Below are positions 5,901 to 6,349 of a stretch of DNA of 6,349 bases, one piece after another. Numbering within the stretch: the stretch's first letter is position 1; every line of letters begins with the position of its first letter. Made by a program: the position numbers and the translations under genes. The notes below the pieces were generated by a model. The model was given only the letters and a program-made list of their open reading frames with translations. It had not been told where the DNA came from and did no database searches. The DNA comes from Bdellovibrionales bacterium (GTDB taxonomy: Bacteria > Bdellovibrionota > Bdellovibrionia > Bdellovibrionales > UBA1609): NCBI GenBank assembly GCA_020435025.1, contig JAGRAG010000372.1, forward strand, positions 1-6,349, in the 5' to 3' direction.

Positions 5901-6349
5901 ATGGACCGAATCACGTCATATGCTCTCATTTTTGCGATCAACCTCTCCGCCGCCTTCCCACTATCTGCTGGTCCTTTTGAGGGCAAGGACCTTTCCTACC
6001 CGCCTGCCGAAAGAAGTTTTGTTACCCCCAACGAACAAAACCCACAACAAGCACAGCAACTTCTAAAAAAGGCGACAGCCGGTGTTTATGTGTCCGTGGG
6101 AACCGAGAGAGGTCTTTTGGGTTTTGCTATGGCTCAAAATGCGACTCATCTATTATTAGTTGATCGCGATCGTCATGTGGTGGATTACAATCGACTTAAC
6201 GTGGTTTTGATAAAAGCTTCTCGATCCTCTAGAGATCTATTTTGGCTTCGCACCCAAGCAAGTTGGGCTGACTGGAAGCACCGAATTTCTGAAACACCCG
6301 ACATTTCCTCCAAAGAAGCGAAGCTTATTAACAAAAAAAACTATCAGGC
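5901..6349 (+). CDS. N-terminal part of an exported protein with Rossmann/methyltransferase-like motif (right-truncated)
   Basis: From ATG 5901 the frame is open for 149 codons to the right edge. An in-frame TGA at 5895-5897 rules out an upstream start. The ribosome binding site is weak (TGAGAT directly before the ATG). Residues 1-23 form a signal peptide with one basic residue, a hydrophobic core (YALIFAINLSAAFPL) and a likely type I cleavage after LSA. A Gln/Pro-rich linker follows (about 40-55). Then comes a beta-helix-beta pattern: VYVSVGTERG (about 62-71), FAMAQNATH, and LLLVDRD (84-90). This resembles motif I (glycine loop) and the acidic residue after strand 2 of SAM-dependent methyltransferase-like Rossmann folds. 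I recall similar VGTERG...LLVDRD proteins of unknown function in Bdellovibrio-like bacteria but cannot confirm this. It is co-oriented with the lipoprotein gene, 147 bases downstream. The catalytic part, if any, lies outside the window. Confidence 0.8.
   Translation, partial: MDRITSYALIFAINLSAAFPLSAGPFEGKDLSYPPAERSFVTPNEQNPQQAQQLLKKATAGVYVSVGTERGLLGFAMAQNATHLLLVDRDRHVVDYNRLNVVLIKASRSSRDLFWLRTQASWADWKHRISETPDISSKEAKLINKKNYQ

Overview
The window looks like chromosomal DNA of a Gram-negative, moderately AT-rich bacterium, most likely a Bdellovibrio-type predator (Bdellovibrionota) or a close relative. This rests on three things: a lipoprotein signal ending in FQNC, an ending I recall as common in Bdellovibrio lipoproteins; a cyclic-nucleotide-binding protein whose N-terminus (VRELKKGEILFREG...MYVIKSGRI) matches the wording of that group; and TTG start codons with strong ribosome binding sites. 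No database search was possible, so the lineage is an inference.

Layout. Positions 1-99 hold the tail of a + strand gene cut by the left edge (uncertain). A long hairpin at 157-217 separates it from a convergent gene. Three minus-strand genes then follow in the order of transcription: a membrane sensor histidine kinase (3642 to 2074), an OmpR/PhoB-type response regulator that overlaps it by 4 bases (2077 to 1385), and, after a 167-170 base gap, a CRP-like cNMP-binding protein with an unusual C-terminal half (1211 to 219). A 329-base AT-rich divergent promoter region (3643-3971) follows. On the + strand come a large lipoprotein with a von Willebrand A domain plus calcium-binding repeats (3972-5753) and, after a spacer with a TATAAT box, the first 149 codons of an exported protein that runs off the right edge (5901-6349).

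How the parts may work together. The kinase and regulator form a complete two-component system: periplasmic sensor of about 250 residues, phospho-acceptor His321, receiver Asp51, and a winged-helix output domain. The regulator is the obvious candidate to act on the shared intergenic region, and so on both its own operon and the divergent surface lipoprotein; this is inferred from arrangement only. The cNMP protein is a second sensor-like regulator beside it and may have its own promoter. The most novel items are the kinase's periplasmic domain (possibly DUF3404/VxrA-like), the tandem winged-helix-like region of the cNMP protein, the VWA/calcium-repeat lipoprotein, and the exported protein with a Rossmann-like motif. 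I see no transposon, phage, CRISPR array, tRNA or rRNA.
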